Under the pieces are notes generated by a model that saw nothing but the letters and a program-made list of their open reading frames with translations, did no database searches and was not told where the DNA came from. The translations under genes and the position numbers were made by a program. Positions 37,876 through 52,229 of a stretch of 64,000 nt of DNA are shown piece after piece; the stretch's first letter is position 1; each line of letters starts with the position of its first letter. The stretch is taken from NCBI GenBank assembly GCA_023846275.1, contig CM043875.1, positions 1,051,569 to 1,115,568 on the forward strand, given 5' to 3'. This DNA is from Vanilla planifolia. Its lineage: Eukaryota; Streptophyta; Magnoliopsida; Asparagales; Orchidaceae.

Positions 37876-38932
37876 GTTTATGACCCGCTGGGGATTAACG
37901 GATAAACGGGTCCATTTTAAGCCTTTAGAGCCGACAATGGACTGCTCCAACTCGAGTTTAACAACTATTTCTTTAGTCGTGTGGATATTTTGGGCTCCTG
38001 CAGCAGTTGACCCGATAACCATTGCGGATCCAGTCGTCAGACATTAAAACGCTATTTCGCATGATAAATATCGATCAACAGTAATTATATAATTTATGAA
38101 CTAGTCTTTTGACTTTATTGACTTTAATTTTATTTTTATTTCTTTTAATTTGTTTATAAAAACATAAAAAATAAAATTTTGGTTTGACTACTAAATTGAA
38201 ACCATTAATTAGGATAATAGAATATTTGTTAATGGAACCAATAATTAAATACAAATAAGTTCAAAATATATCTCTAAGTGGGACTTATTTGTATTTGATT
38301 CATATATTTGTGAAATCGAGCTAACTCAAGCTAATTATGTAAAATCAATTATAATTGTATCCTTACATATGATGTATGAACAGAGAGTCAAAATTATTAA
38401 ATGCTACATAAGTTTTAATTACATGTATTAACTCTTTTATTAGCATTAAAAATGTTAAATTAGTCATTTGTTTGGATGCTTAAATATTACATAATATTAG
38501 GATCTGTTCAATATATAAAAACTCATATTTTATCAAAACATGTATGAATAATCATAACCATCTATGTGATTTGTTAAATATTAATTAATGATTAAATTTT
38601 AAAATTTTATAAAATTTTACATAAATCATTTTAATGACTTATGATTTTACTAGTTAGATTCATTATATCTCACTTGATAGTTATGTTATCATCTTAAGCA
38701 AAATATTTTATTTTCTTATGCATATTAACTAATTTTTATAACATAGTAATTAAATTTGCATTAATAATGGATATTAAAAAAATACAAAAAAAATCTTTTT
38801 TAGATAAAGACCACCAAAGCTCCATGGACTAGGATGGCAACTCAAATCAACCTATTCTAATCATTACACAAGTTCCTTCACAATTAGGATTCATTTGAAT
38901 TTTTTGTAATTTTTTGAAATAAAATGGAATTA

Positions 38933-38951
38933 TGTGTGTGTGTGTGTGTGT
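38933..38951. repeat. (TG)n microsatellite
   Basis: An uninterrupted TG run of 19 bp in intergenic DNA upstream of NUDX14. Confidence 0.8.
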
Positions 38952-39686
38952 ATTAAACCCCTTTTCTCTTTCCCATTTGAGCTTAGAAACCCTAGTTCAT
39001 AGGAAAGAGGAGGAAACAAATATTTTTTAATTTCTTATCAAAACTTAATTCACTACTTTAGGAGTTAAAATGTGAGATTTTTTGTTATCTCAAGTTGTAA
39101 AGTCCTAAAAAAAATTTAAATTTGGCTTTTTTTAATTTAAGACTTTGAGAAGAGAAAATAGTAATCAATTTGATTATAAAACTAATGTAATGAAAAGCTT
39201 ATGGATCAAAAAAATTAATTAGATTTATCAAAGAAAGTACATAAAAATGAGAAGAAAAACTTAGAAATAAAAAAAGGAAATTAGGAAGAGAACTATCTTA
39301 GAGAAACTAAATAAATTAATTAAAATAATCTTAGGATAAGTAAGTTATTGGTATTTACAATGCATTGATATAAACATAAGAATATGACACAATTTGTTAT
39401 ATGCATATATTCTAATAGTAAATAGCATACTTATTAGTATCATATGTTGCGTGAAATAAGTATATGATATTTGCATTTATATAACACATTTAACCATATG
39501 TATCATATCATGATAAGAGAAATATTAAAGAATAAAATAAAAGATAAGATAATAGTGAAATAAAAATAAGAAAGGTTAAATACATCTTTTAAAATGCTAG
39601 CAAATGGTGAAATAGAAAGGTCAAATAAGTCTTATTCTATATAAGACGAGGTGATATGATACATGTCACAAGTATACAAAATTGCA

Positions 39687-39741
39687 CATATATGTATGTA
39701 TGTGTGTGTATATATATATACACATACACACACACATATAA
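39687..39741. repeat. Imperfect inverted repeat of GT/TA/AC tracts
   Basis: A GT-rich left arm, a central alternating TA run and an AC-rich right arm form a near-palindrome of about 55 bp. The whole segment is alternating purine-pyrimidine, so it could extrude as a hairpin or adopt left-handed DNA. It is probably a product of microsatellite expansion. Confidence 0.7.
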
Positions 39742-42700
39742 TGTATTTTATAATATAAATCTATCAAAATATGAAAAAAAAGAATATTAATAAATAATAA
39801 AAAATATTATCAGAGATAATATATCATATGATCTTTATATTATAACATCTGTAATAGTGATATGATATAATTAAACATTATAATATAAAAAAATAATATA
39901 ATATAAATGTTCTTGAGATTTTATCTCATGACTTCCATGATATGTGATAAGTCATTATGATATGATGTTATACTTAATAAGTATTAGTTATATACTATAC
40001 TATAAGATAGAATAAGAGACATTATTTGTTATTGCTAATGTTTTATACAAAACCTAATGTACAAAGATAGTATAATTGAGATATTCTCCATTATTATTAA
40101 TACTTTATATAGGACTTGATGTATTGTTAACATGATCTACACAGATTATGTGATTGACCAACTATGATATACTTATACGCTGAGGTCTATATATAATGTG
40201 ATAAAATAAGAAATATATATGAGATGAGATAATAGACATACGAGAAATTTAAAATTTTTAATATGAGATAAATATAAGGAGAAATAATGAGAAATTATTA
40301 AAGAATAATAAATAAAACATATATTATGTTATAAAATACATGATATATATACATATATGCACATAAGATTAGGCATGATATTTTACATGTTAATAGCTAA
40401 TAATTTATTTGTTAAGATTATTATGCATATTAATTATATTAGAAAACAAGTCAACAAATGTGCATAAACTTGAGGACTCTAGTGATATTTGAGTTTATTA
40501 TCAAGAGATAATCTATGATAAGTTTGACGTCAAATATTCTTATATATTTAATATTTTAAAAATTTGCATATATAACTCTTAGTATGTCTAATTAAGATGT
40601 GATATGATAATTGTGTTATAATCTCTATGATACTTAGTTGATATTAGTAACAATTATAATTATTGTAGTTATTATCTAGACATGTGAATATATTTTGACT
40701 ATAATATAGTTATAATAATTCTGATATATGTTTTGAGTTGAGAATTATAAGATTATGATTAAGATAGTTGATATAAATTTATTATTATTGATATATATGA
40801 AAAATAGATATAAAAGAAAACTTTATTTATTTGATTTTTAAAATTAAATTATTTTTCATTTATTTATAAAGTTTTAATGCTTGTAATATATAATTTTAAT
40901 TATTTTTCATCACTCACCTAATTTATAATATTATTCTTATTTTGATCAATATATTCTAAAATTGACACCTGATATATTTAATATTTTATGTATTATCAAG
41001 TAAAATAACAAATAAGATCTGCCATATATTTATAAACTTAATAACATGGAGTTAAGATCTATATGGTAACATTACTTTATTTTTTATTTTTTGCTTTGTT
41101 AAATTTTATCTTAAAATATTATGAAACATGCATTTATGCTTACAAGAGATCATTTATTATTATGACTTAAATGTTTTAAGAACTCTGTTCAAAGTATTGA
41201 TTTAGATCTGTGAAAACTATCTTGAAAAACTTTGTAATATTTCTAAAAATATATCATTAAGGCTTGACACATCAAAATGCTATAGGATTAAATATTCTAT
41301 ATTATTTTTTATCTCATGATATATGTATGAAATATTATAGACAAAATATTTGCTTTGAAACATTAAGATAAACTATATGATGAGAAGTCTCATGGTGATG
41401 AAAAAAAATTAAATAAGAAAAATAAAAAATAAAAGTGTAACACTTAAAATCAAAGAGGGAGAGAATATAATTGCTAAGTGATATTTGAATTGGAGGAATA
41501 ATTAAACAAGAAATAGCTCATAATATACTTATAAGTGGAGGGATATAATGATGTATAATTTTAATATAATTTAATTTCTTTTTATTCATCAATGTTGATG
41601 TTGTTTACTAAAAAGAGAAATGAATTAAATAAGTTCCAAAAATTAGGAATCATATCACTTCTTTGAACCATTCGCTATTTATCATCAATAGGAGCAGATA
41701 TATATTCTATCTAAGAGATGAATCAGAGGGAGTGAGCCCCTTGCACCCCCATTTGAGGGGTGTCTTTGAGTTCATTTAGGGTCTCATGATTTTCACTGTC
41801 ATCTTAATGATCCATTCAACTTCTAATAAATATTCTAAAATTTATATATAATACTATAATCATAAGATGTTGATATATATTTTATAGGTAAAATATATTT
41901 AGTTTAAAATAAGACGACCTAAGTGAACACTATCTCATTATACGGAGATGAGCTGACACAAAATGGTATTAAAGTAATGCTTCATCAAACATAGGTGTTA
42001 CAAGCCAACCAAAATAAATAATAACATGCACTATTGAACTCATCATTCAAAATAACAAAACAAATAATGTGTATTCGACATACATACTAATATTAATTAT
42101 AGAAATATATTAAATTTGAATTATATGAAAATTGTAACAAGAATTTTAAACATATATAAACTTCACTCCAACTATCTTAATATTTGAAATAAGGAAAAAA
42201 ATAAAAAAATTGGAGTGAGAAAAAGATATTGAGCCTCTTTTATAAAGACTGGTATAATAAGTGATTGAATTTTTTATGACTTCAAATTAAATTGAAATTG
42301 ATTGAATTTTTGGTAAGTAAATTATAATAAAACAAAGTAACAATTATCATAAACTTAGATTTTTATTACTAAAATAAAAAACAAGAAATATATGACGAGT
42401 TTTTAAATATAAGTAAGATTGGTTTAATATCATAATATAAGTTAAGAATAATATCAAAATCTTAATATATAATTATTATGGACCCTTATATAATTAAGTT
42501 TTTGATTATTAGGTATCTATATAAGTTTATACTTGGCCAAAATAGGCTCTCACATGATGAAACTCCTTACCAAGTGATCTCATAGTCACAGTTTTATTTT
42601 ATTAAAGTCAAATGATATGCTAGGGGGCAACATGAGTGGTAAAGTAACTATGATGCATTAAGGGTAACATAGTAAGGTCAAATAAAGTGATATAACTTAT

Positions 42701-44576
42701 ATAATTTAGCAATGTTATATTTGATCAATGAACATATAACTTGATGAGGTTTCTAATACCAACATTTATTAGAATTTGGGTAAAAAATGTCCATTAAATT
42801 TTATAAAGTTAAAAAACTTGAGTCTACGTATTATTGTGTAAAATTTGACAATAAGCCATAATCTATAAAGTCGATTATAATGTAAAACAAATTAATACTG
42901 TTATACTTGAACATAAAAATATATATTCTATTAAACATCTCATATCTTATCATTTTATGCAAATTAAATATCATTTCTAGTTTTCTACCCTCTTCATTAC
43001 ATGGAGCAATGAATGTAACATACTAAATTAATAATAATTAAATTATTTCCTATGAATGTAAATATAAATTTGTTTGTAAACCTTAATGTTATCTTCCATA
43101 ACAATTGGTGTTTTCTCACTATTAATTAACATTTTTATTGCCATTGTTGAGCATCACATTTATCACTATTGAGCAACGTTAGCCACATTTAGACTTTATC
43201 TCAACCTCTTCTATGCCACATTCTAGGAATTTCATTTCTCTAATTCCTATTTCATTTACACACTTAAAATTTTTAAACAGCTTGAAATCTTATATTCCAT
43301 TACTTTAGGTATTCATTTAGACCTTTGCTTTTCAATGATAAAGCCTACATTTTAGTTCGATGTGTAAGAATTAGACATTTATTAGTAAAGTAAAATAACT
43401 TTTGATTTAGTTTCATTGTTAAGAGAGTTCGAGGAGGGGTTTTTTGGCTAAAAATTTTATGTTTGGTAACAACTTTTGAAAATTATTTTTTTATAATTTT
43501 TTACTCAAAATGGCAATTTTTTTTTAATTTTTACTCTATCTTTTATTTCATATTTTATATCAAAATTTTTAGTATCATTTGATATATCTAACACTTTTAT
43601 TTTAATAATTTAATTATTTTTAATTTTTTTTTCTAACGACCTATTTATTAGTTAACTTAATGTTCATAGTAACATCATCATAATTAAAATTTTAAAATTT
43701 GTTATTTAATAATTGTATAAATTCTCATAATTTGTGATTATGTTTTTTATAGTGATTATTATAATTTTTCTCTTAAATCCTTGATAGTTTTGAAACAAAA
43801 TTTTTTTATTAATATTTAATCAATTTTTAGTCTAATAAATATATATATTTATTTTTTCAATGAGGAAATTAGAGGTTTTATATTATCATATATAAAAAGA
43901 ATGATTTCAACATATTTGAAAGTATTCATATAATTAATATGATGTAATAATATTGATAGAGGCTATATAACTTATAAAAACAATTGTACTAGTGTGATGA
44001 TTTTGTTATAACTAGTATGACAATAAAACTTACACGTAGATTTGACAATGTGAACGAGATGTTCAATTGAAGAAAATATTAGTTAAGTACAAGTAAAATT
44101 TGTTTAATTTTATGAAATAAGTTGAGAATGATATTTAATTATTAAACAAGTGTCATATCTTTATGTTTAAGGCTTTTTTAATTTATAATCATATATTTGA
44201 CAACATATTAGCTCAATATGCACATTAGCTTAAAAAAACTCTTCCAAATAAGAGTTTTTCAACTTTTAAATTATTGTGTTTAATCACAAAAATAGTATCA
44301 AAACAATAATCTTTATTGACTAATTTAATTATTATAAATAAAATAAAATAGAATTAATCTTGATTTGAATTATACTTAAATCAATAATAGGGGATAACAT
44401 TTAAGTAAATTGATATTTGATCAAGCCTTTTTTTTGAAAATTTGGACGATGTAATTATGGAGAGTCCATTGCAACCCATTGAACGATTTCAATCATATAG
44501 AAAATTTTGTTAATAATATATATGTTTATAACAATAAATATTGTGATAGCGAAGTAATTAAAGTCGTACGGTGCAT

Positions 44577-44830
44577 TTATATTTTCGGATAATATTTGTT
44601 TATATCAATATTATAATGTGGTGAGTAATATTCACCTAATAATTTTATTATTATAATCTGCTCTGGAACGGGAGGCTTCGGCGGATGCTTGCAATCTGGG
44701 GGAGGCGATGGAGGGCGAGGTGATTGTTGTTTTGGTTGCTCAGCAGTTGATGTACACAAGACGCTGAAAAGCTAGGTTAGAGACGTAGCCGCGTCCCCTT
44801 CGACGCTGTGATAACTTCGGATCTTCGTAC
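44577..44830. other. Small GC-rich island with a proline-rich minus-strand frame
   Basis: About 180 bp (44650-44830) stand out as GC-rich between long AT-rich blocks. On the minus strand a 60-codon frame (44759-44577) begins with ATG and has a proline-rich segment (PRPPSPPPDCKHPPKPPVPE) before turning into AT-rich nonsense. On the plus strand the same DNA reads Gly/Cys-rich. It may be the first exon or leader of an unrecognised gene on either strand, or a captured gene fragment. I cannot name a family and saw no convincing second exon. Confidence 0.3.
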
Positions 44831-46299
44831 GTAGAAATTTGTGGTAAAGAATTTCGTTCATTTTTCGCTCTGTTGGTGGTCGTTCAAGATGTTTTCCTGC
44901 ACCATAAATTTGTTTACTCGTGAGTAGTATAAAGTGTCCGCTCGTTATGTTCCGTTTTAGCCAACAGGATCTTACCGTGGTCTAGCCTTTGCATTTGAAC
45001 TGTTATTTTTGAATGGATGCCCTTTTGGATTGATTTTTTTTTCCTTTTAGTAAAATTGAAACGTGTAATTTAGCCTAATTGTGTATGCGGGATTCATATC
45101 AAATTGATCCATAAACGAGTTAAATAATGGCTAATTTGGATTATTTTTTTGACTGAGAAGTCAAAATGGGTTTGCCTGAGAGGAATTGTTCTGTTAATTT
45201 TTAACCTAGGAAGAGGAAAAAAATTAAATCTGTGTTGATGCTGGAAATTGAAAATCTGTTAACAACCTACCAAGTAGCAAGATTAGGGAAAAAGTGCAAA
45301 GATGATGCAAATAGGGGGTGAAAGCTTTACAGTTTGCTACTAGACCGTAGTTTCCACCCTATTCGAGATTGAGTAATGATAGAAAGACAAAGCGCAGCCA
45401 AATGCCACTGAGAGTTTACAGATTAAAGTGGAAAGCTCTTTGTTAAAGAAGGAAGAACACCTTGGGCTTGAGCCTTGGTTTGTGAAGAGTGAATCCTTTC
45501 CTTTTGTTTCTTTATCTCTCTCCTCTTTTGAATTCTTTTGAATCTCAATATGAGGACCATATTTGTGTGTGTCTATGATGCAAAATGTTCCTATGTATAT
45601 GTGTGCAAATGATGGTACACATGCTAGTTGTGACTATTGTCGAACTCAAATAGCCATGATCGTTATAATGGTGTAACATCTTCCCAATTTAGAATGTTGA
45701 GGTGGCAAGCATTATTGCAATGATCGAATAGGTTTGGAGGTATTTGGAAATTGCTTTGAATAATCTCCTAAGAAAAATTATCAAGTATTGGACAAGCAAT
45801 GCCATATTTCCTATATCAACATCATTATGATGGAAACGAGTCATTCTAGAATGCAAGTAAGACCATCCGTTTATTGTTTTAAAGTTTGCATATGTGAAAA
45901 ACTAAAAATGAGTTTCTATGTGGCTATCATCCAACCCTTGATTTGATTGATTGTTATGATATGATCTTACCAAAATATGCATCTTTGCCTAAGCTGACAG
46001 TGTTAATGCTCGGAACCTTAGTTTTCCCTAATCTAGAAATAGTAGTTTGTTTGTAGTGCTTCAGTTAAGTTAATTTGGTGTAACCACAAACTAAACATGT
46101 CCAAGCTCAGTTTATAATAGCATTTTTGTGCTTTGAATTCTGTAAACAAACAAAAAATTGAAACTACCAAAATCATTTGACATCATCTTAATGTTATTCT
46201 ATCTATAAGTGCATTTATGAGACATTTTTTCATCATGGTAACTTTCATAATAACTTTTTTCAAGTGGCAATGAACAGTGTAGCATGGTTCAAAGAAACA
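44831..46299. other. Intergenic sequence, nothing recognised
   Basis: Less AT-rich than 38-44 kb, with no open frame of note. It could include leader or intron sequence of a gene starting at the GC-rich island, or repeat-derived DNA next to the copia element. Neither can be shown. Confidence 0.35.
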
Positions 46300-46678
46300 T
46301 ATTTATTGTTGAAAAGAAGCATTTAGATATAATTTCTATTATCCATTCTAAATGTTTAATTGCACACTAATATGTATAAAGAATTTAGATGTGATTTTCC
46401 TTGGTCATTCCAAATGTTACATTGTTCACTAATGGATAAGTATGGGATGAACCAAAAAAGAAAATAATAATGAATCATGCAAATAACGATAAATCTATGC
46501 ATGATTACAAAATTTAATGAACCTACCCATAATCAAACTAGGAACCTAGAAAATAATTAGGAAACAAAGCTGAATAGATATAATATCAAATTTGCATAAC
46601 TAAGATGTCAAACTAATAGTATACTAACATAGAACAACAAGATATTGAAGCAAGATAAGTAGGATTCAGAGACTTACA
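46300..46678 (-). repeat. 3' LTR of the copia element
   Basis: On the minus strand it begins TGTAAG at 46678, directly after the remnant polypurine tract behind RNase H. It aligns with 50640-50989; shared phrases include AACAACAAGATATT and ATCAAACTA (plus strand). It contains an internal repeat of about 62 bp (46316-46378 and 46379-46440). The outer end is approximate. Confidence 0.65.
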
Positions 46679-49600
46679 CTCTAGAGAATATACATTAATT
46701 CCTAGCTTGCTTGTAATTTTTTGGAATCTTGTTGGGACAGCCTTATGGTAAAAATATTTGCTAGCTATTGTATTGTAAGCATATATGGGATATTGGTTAG
46801 GTTACAATCTAATTTTTCTTTGATGAAGCTGATTTCCATATGCTTGATGCAATCATGTTGAATTATATTGTTTTCAATACTAATGATAGATTTATTATCA
46901 CAAGACAACTTTCTAAGCTCTTCTTATTTGATCTTAAGATCATTCAAAATATTTTTTTTAAAGAAGTTCACATATCTCTAATGCCATAACTTTAGATTTT
47001 GTCTTTGTATTTGATCTAGTGATAACATTATTTTTCTTTTGTACTTCAAAAAACCAAATTTTATCGTAAGGTGCAAAAGCTTGAAATAGATCTTTTATCT
47101 ATAGGTCAACCTACATAATATCTATGTATATTTCAAAATTCATTTTGCCAACTTTTCGAATTAGAATTCCACTTTCTTGGATTGGCTTAAGTAATGAAGG
47201 ATATCATCAATAGTTTGCAAGTATTATTTTCTTGGATTATGCAAAAATTGGCTTAGCACTCTCATCGACTATGCAATATTAAGCATGGTATAGGATGGAC
47301 ATAATAGCTTACCAACTAATGTTTGATATATTCCTTTATCCACAATACTCTCTCAATCTTTCTCCTATTTTATGTTTAAGATCAATAGGAGAATTTGTAG
47401 CTTTCCTATTCAATTTGTTTGTTTCTTTTAGAAGACCCATATAATTTCTTTAGGATAAAAATATGTTGTTTTTAGAGTAATTTAATTTTATACCTAAGAA
47501 ATGTTTTTTATGAAAACTTTGTTCACAAACTCTATTGTTAAGTGTTTCTTTTAGATCTTTTTAACTTTATCATTTCTTAGGATAATGATATCATTAAAAT
47601 GAACTGAGAACCCTATTGCTTATTTTCCCTCATGGCACATGTCCAATTTTAATTCTTTTATGCATCATTGACAAATTTTAGTATTGTAAGGATGTGAGGA
47701 AGGATTGAGGTTGGAAAGAAAACTTATGATTAGAAACAAAGTAATAAGGTACATGGGATATTTAGAGCATTCTTGGCCATTGTTTTTTATTTTATTCAAA
47801 TGAAAAGTTACTCATTTATCTCAAAGATTAAGGGAGAGATAGGATTATTACCTATTGCATTATGATTTTCTTCATTAGGATAGGAGTCTTGAGCATGTTT
47901 CAATTAAGGATATGTATCTTTTTGGAGTAGATCAGAATATCACATGAAGCTATGTGGGGTGATTTAAATTTTCCATCATACAAGTATCCTCCTTTAAAGG
48001 GAGCTTTAGTGGATGATGATCATTTTGCTAGGAAAACTCTTGTTGATAAGGTTTAGTTGGTGCATATGTGGCATTTTAGAGAGTTGGTTTGGTTAGGTTA
48101 GGAGATTGGTTCTGAAGCTAAATTTGTTCATATCTTCCTAACATTACCCCCCCTTAAGATGAGGAGGATAATTAAAGAAGAATAGGATGCACTCAACAAA
48201 AGTGAGATCTATGAAGACATATTTTTTTGGTTGAAAGATTATAGTATTCATAATCTACTTGAGTATTAGAATAAAAAAAAAAGACACACTTGAGGGCTTT
48301 AGAGTTAAGCTTGACATGTTTATGCTTGCAAACATGGATTTATGTTGTCTATCCAAACATCTGAGAGGATGGTGTTTAGACAAAACTTGGATGAAACTTT
48401 TATTACAAGTGATTGGGAGAGTATCTATTTAATTATATGGGTAGTCCTAAATCCTAACTTATCCCAAAATCCTTTGGGTATATTGAATTGAAATAACATA
48501 GTCTTAGTGATATTTAAAAGATGATTTTCTTGGTACCCCTTTTTTTGGAAGGTGTCAACACAAAAGATTCATGTATAATATTTTGTTTAAAAAAAATAAT
48601 GAGAAATTGATTGTAGTAATTATTGAAATTATCAAATATGAATGTTATGATAGAAACTTCAATTTGTGTTTCATTCATTTGACAAAAGGTTGGAGTGTTC
48701 AAGGACACTTTAGATTTGTTCTTTGAGATCGATCCATGTGACAAATACGATTGTCAATGAAGCAGACGAAATATCTTGTGCTATTTGGACTTTTAAGACC
48801 CTAGATATAACTATGAATTAATAAAAATTTTAAAGGAAAAGGAATTTTATGATATCTAACAAGTTCACATATTTCACAATGAAGATTGTTTTAGAGAAAA
48901 TGACTAAATATTAAGATCATAGATTTTAATACTTTGAAAGGAGGATGGCCTGAAAGAAAATGCTCTAAAAAGATATTGGAGATCTAAAGGGGATATTTTG
49001 TGATGATAGAACCATCCTTGGTCTTATTCCATGCTCTCACTTCTTAGCACTTCAAGGTGATGGAGTCTATCCTTCATCTTAGCATGTCCAATAGGTGTCA
49101 AAGAAGATGATATTGCAATTTAAGGTTTTAGTAAATTGGTATATAGCTAAATAATTTGTAGCGAATTTGGGAAGATGAAGGATTGTATATAAAGAGATAT
49201 GGGAATAATTTTAACTTAGCCTTAACCAACAATAAGAATTTGGGATCATGTTATAATAGCAATTCCTTGGTTTACAAGAAGAGGCTTATGGATTTCAAAT
49301 AAGATATAGTAAGGTGTCATATGAATAGTTGCCTTAAGTCAATAATTTATGAATGAGTGTTTTTATTAGTATTGAAAGTGTTAAAAACTAAACACTTACC
49401 AAAGATGGCTAGAGAGCTTGAGGGATTAGAACTAAAGATGGATTGGATAAGACGTCAGAGCTTTTCAAATTCTATCTTAACCTACTTAGTTCTTGTTTCC
49501 TTCTTATTGGATGTCCTTTTTTTGTTTGATTAGCTATCTCTTGATATTGTTTTTGTCGTAATAATCCTCTAGTCTTGCTCAGGATTTGAGCCGTTCCTTG

Positions 49601-50639
49601 AATGTTAGGTTAATTGTTTTGTGAGAAGACTTCTTGCACTAGAGATATCAAAAATCCTTTTTATTCGAAGCATGAGCGCATCAACCTCTCTGGTGAATTT
49701 TTTGATATCTTGTTGATCCCTTAGTCTATTGCGGATCAAGCATGACTAGTTTCTTACTTTCTTTAGCTCATATGATAGATAAAATTTCACTTAGTATAAG
49801 TTTCTCTTTTCCCATCATTTAAACCTTTATTAGATTAAACTCAAAACTTAGTCTGATTGGAGATTTGAACACCCGATCTCTTCTAATGAACTATACTAAG
49901 TTTTGGGTATTTTCATTACCTTTAATTTTTCATGTTTTGATAGAGATCAAGCTTTAGCAAAAGTTCATTTAAAACATTGTAATAATTCATCATAAAGAGA
50001 TTAACTTGCTTTAAGTGAGAGATCTTGGCCTTGATCTCAAACATAAGTGTCAAATCTTGTATTTTGGAGTATGTCTTGTGCATTGTATCCCATATTTCCT
50101 TGGTTGCAAATAGAAACACACAATTGTAGCTAATTTCTAATTGCATGGAATTCCAAAGCCGACATAACCAAGGAATCTTCTTCATCCCATGATATAAACT
50201 TAGTATTGTCAGGTTCTAGTCTAATTCCATTGAGATAACTTATATTTTCTCTTCCTTTGAAGAAGGTTTTTGCAGCTTGATATTATTGCAATGATTTTTT
50301 CCATTCAATTTATAGGAAGGATTTAATGTTTGGAGATAGTCGGTTGAGCGTCTATGGATAAGTTTATCCTTAAAGATGTTAAATTGTTTTCCATTATTGG
50401 GATTAGAAGTTTTAGAGGTTATGAACATATCTTAGTGGTAAAAAAAAACTTGGATCTAAGAGAACAATCATCAAGAAAACAAAGATTTTCTATTGTAAGA
50501 CAAAAAGGCCAAATAATGTTTATGGTATGGTAGTAAAAAGTAGTGACTTTTTTTGCAATAAGAAAAAAATAGAAAAGAGAATGATTTGCAGGAGTGTTGA
50601 TGAATATCCTATCCATTGTTATAAGCTTATGATGCTAAA

Positions 50640-50989
50640 AATAGGTTTTCTCAAGGGGATGGCACACCCTAGAAATCACTTAGTATTATTGGATTCTTCA
50701 CCCAACAAAGAAGAGGTTTTGATAGTGCGTCTTAATATAATTTCACTTATTCATTCTAAATCATACATTGCTACATGTATACAAGTGTATGATATTAAAA
50801 AACAAATAAGAATCACACAAAAAAGATATATTTATATGTAAATACAAAATTGCAATTAATCTATCTACAATCAAACTAAGAATATAAGAAACAAATATAT
50901 ACCAATAAGATAACAAACAAATAAGATATTAATACAAAACAACAAGATATTAAGGCATGATTGCAAGAATTGAAATAATATATGTTACA
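50640..50989 (-). repeat. 5' LTR of the copia element
   Basis: On the minus strand it begins TGTAAC at 50989 and shares its course with the LTR at 46300-46678, including CAATTCTTGC-like and AATATCTTGTTGTT segments. Substitutions and gaps are frequent, so insertion is old. The inner end near 50640 is set by the possible primer-binding site next to it. Confidence 0.62.
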
Positions 50990-50999
50990 ATGATGAAAA

Positions 51000-52229
51000 A
51001 GCTTTCTCTTTGGCTTGATTATGTAAAGATTGTGATAATAAGGGATCTTTTGAAGCTAGACTTTCCCAAGATGAAGATTTTGTCTTAGCATTTGCAAATT
51101 TGATTTTTTGTAGAAGTGTGTTTCAAAGCATTGTTAGACATTTGTTTGACTATGTTTCTAAACACACTTTTTTAACCCTCTAAACGCAAAAAAAAAAAAA
51201 AAGAGGAAGAATAGAGTTTTGCCCTACCAGATTAATATAAAAATATTTACTTTCTTTACATACCAAAAATTAAGTAGTATTTATTTATTTAAAAATTTTA
51301 ATTAATTTTATTAAACACTTCTTGATGATATATTATCAAATTTATAACTTTAAATAACATTTAATAATAAAATTTTTCAAATCAATTTATTCATTAAGCA
51401 ATTCAATATTTAATAATAGTTGTATCAAACTAAACTAAAGAGAAATTTCAAAAGTTATGTTTCACTTTTAAGTCATATGTTGTTTTTTATTGTTGTTATT
51501 TTTTTGATAATTTGGTTATTAATTCTTTTGAAAAGTTTGTAATTGGTATTTTTTGTTGTCTTGGGGTTAACCATGAAAATATTTGTCAATTATCCTTTTG
51601 ATTGTCTTGAAGTGCTATAGATGAGCTTAGAGGGAGTCCTTGGAGTGACATCTAGTTGTCATGGGTTCATTTATTTTTTCCTTGTTTACCCCATCTCTAC
51701 ATCTACTCTATTTTTTTATTTTTATTTTTTATATTACAAAAATAAATATAGCATTGATTTTTTTGGTTTATTTTTATTTCTTGCTTATTTGTGCTTTGTT
51801 GTAACATAAGAATTTATGTAATTTGTAGGATTGACTTTCTTGAACCATGCTTAGTCAAGACTGCAAAAGGCTTGGTGGGGGATAAATGGTATTTTGTTAG
51901 ATGTAAAGTAGTCAGGTTGCTTGAAGGGAAATGATCTAATATCTATGGATACATTTAATTACTTATACTTGGAGCATCTTTATATTTATGAGTGATGATT
52001 CACTTGTTGATCTTGTAATTAACAAGCTAATTGATTTTAGTTGGATTAAAGAGAAGGTACGAGAAAGAATTATTTATGGATTTGTCATATGATGAAGTTA
52101 TTTGGTTCTTGACATTATAAGTGTCTTGTGCTCTTGATTAGGAGATCATTTCCAAGGTCACTGAATCTAAAGTAAATGGAAATAAAACAAAGGAAGAACA
52201 AAATAATGCAAATTGAAATAGGGCCATAA
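51000..52229. other. Intergenic sequence, nothing recognised
   Basis: AT-rich sequence between the copia element and the LTR-like block downstream of the ABCG gene. No coding frame or diagnostic repeat is visible. A short A run lies at about 51188-51202. Confidence 0.45.

Larger units (their letters stand above)
38050..44560. other. AT-rich intergenic DNA without a gene
   Basis: About 6.5 kb of very AT-rich sequence upstream of NUDX14. No frame longer than about 60 codons and no transposon protein motif is visible. A TGGTATTA at about 41964 follows a less AT-rich stretch (41690-41830) and could be a degenerate primer-binding site after an old LTR, but this is weak. Confidence 0.55.
46300..50989 (-). 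mobile_element. Ty1/copia retrotransposon, full layout but inactive
   Basis: On the minus strand, after a diverged 5' LTR, a gag segment runs about 50430-49900 (YKLNGKNHCNN, LWNSMQLEISYNC, KEIWDTMHKTYSK), the copia gag family pattern. Integrase fragments lie at 48620-48250 (NIIHESFVLTPSKKRG and following). Reverse transcriptase end and connection lie at 47620-47160 (DKGIYQTLVGKL, LSQFLHNPRK). RNase H lies at 47120-46683 (CDNKSIISIENN, IQHDCIKHMEI). A remnant polypurine tract precedes the 3' LTR. A degenerate primer-binding site lies near 50623-50636. Many stops and indels show it is dead. The central part, where most of reverse transcriptase should be, is reduced. Total length about 4.7 kb. 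Confidence 0.82.

Noticed and set aside
37483..37905. 140-codon plus-strand frame
   Set aside because: Antisense to NUDX14 exon 1, whose identity is secured by homology and splice phase.
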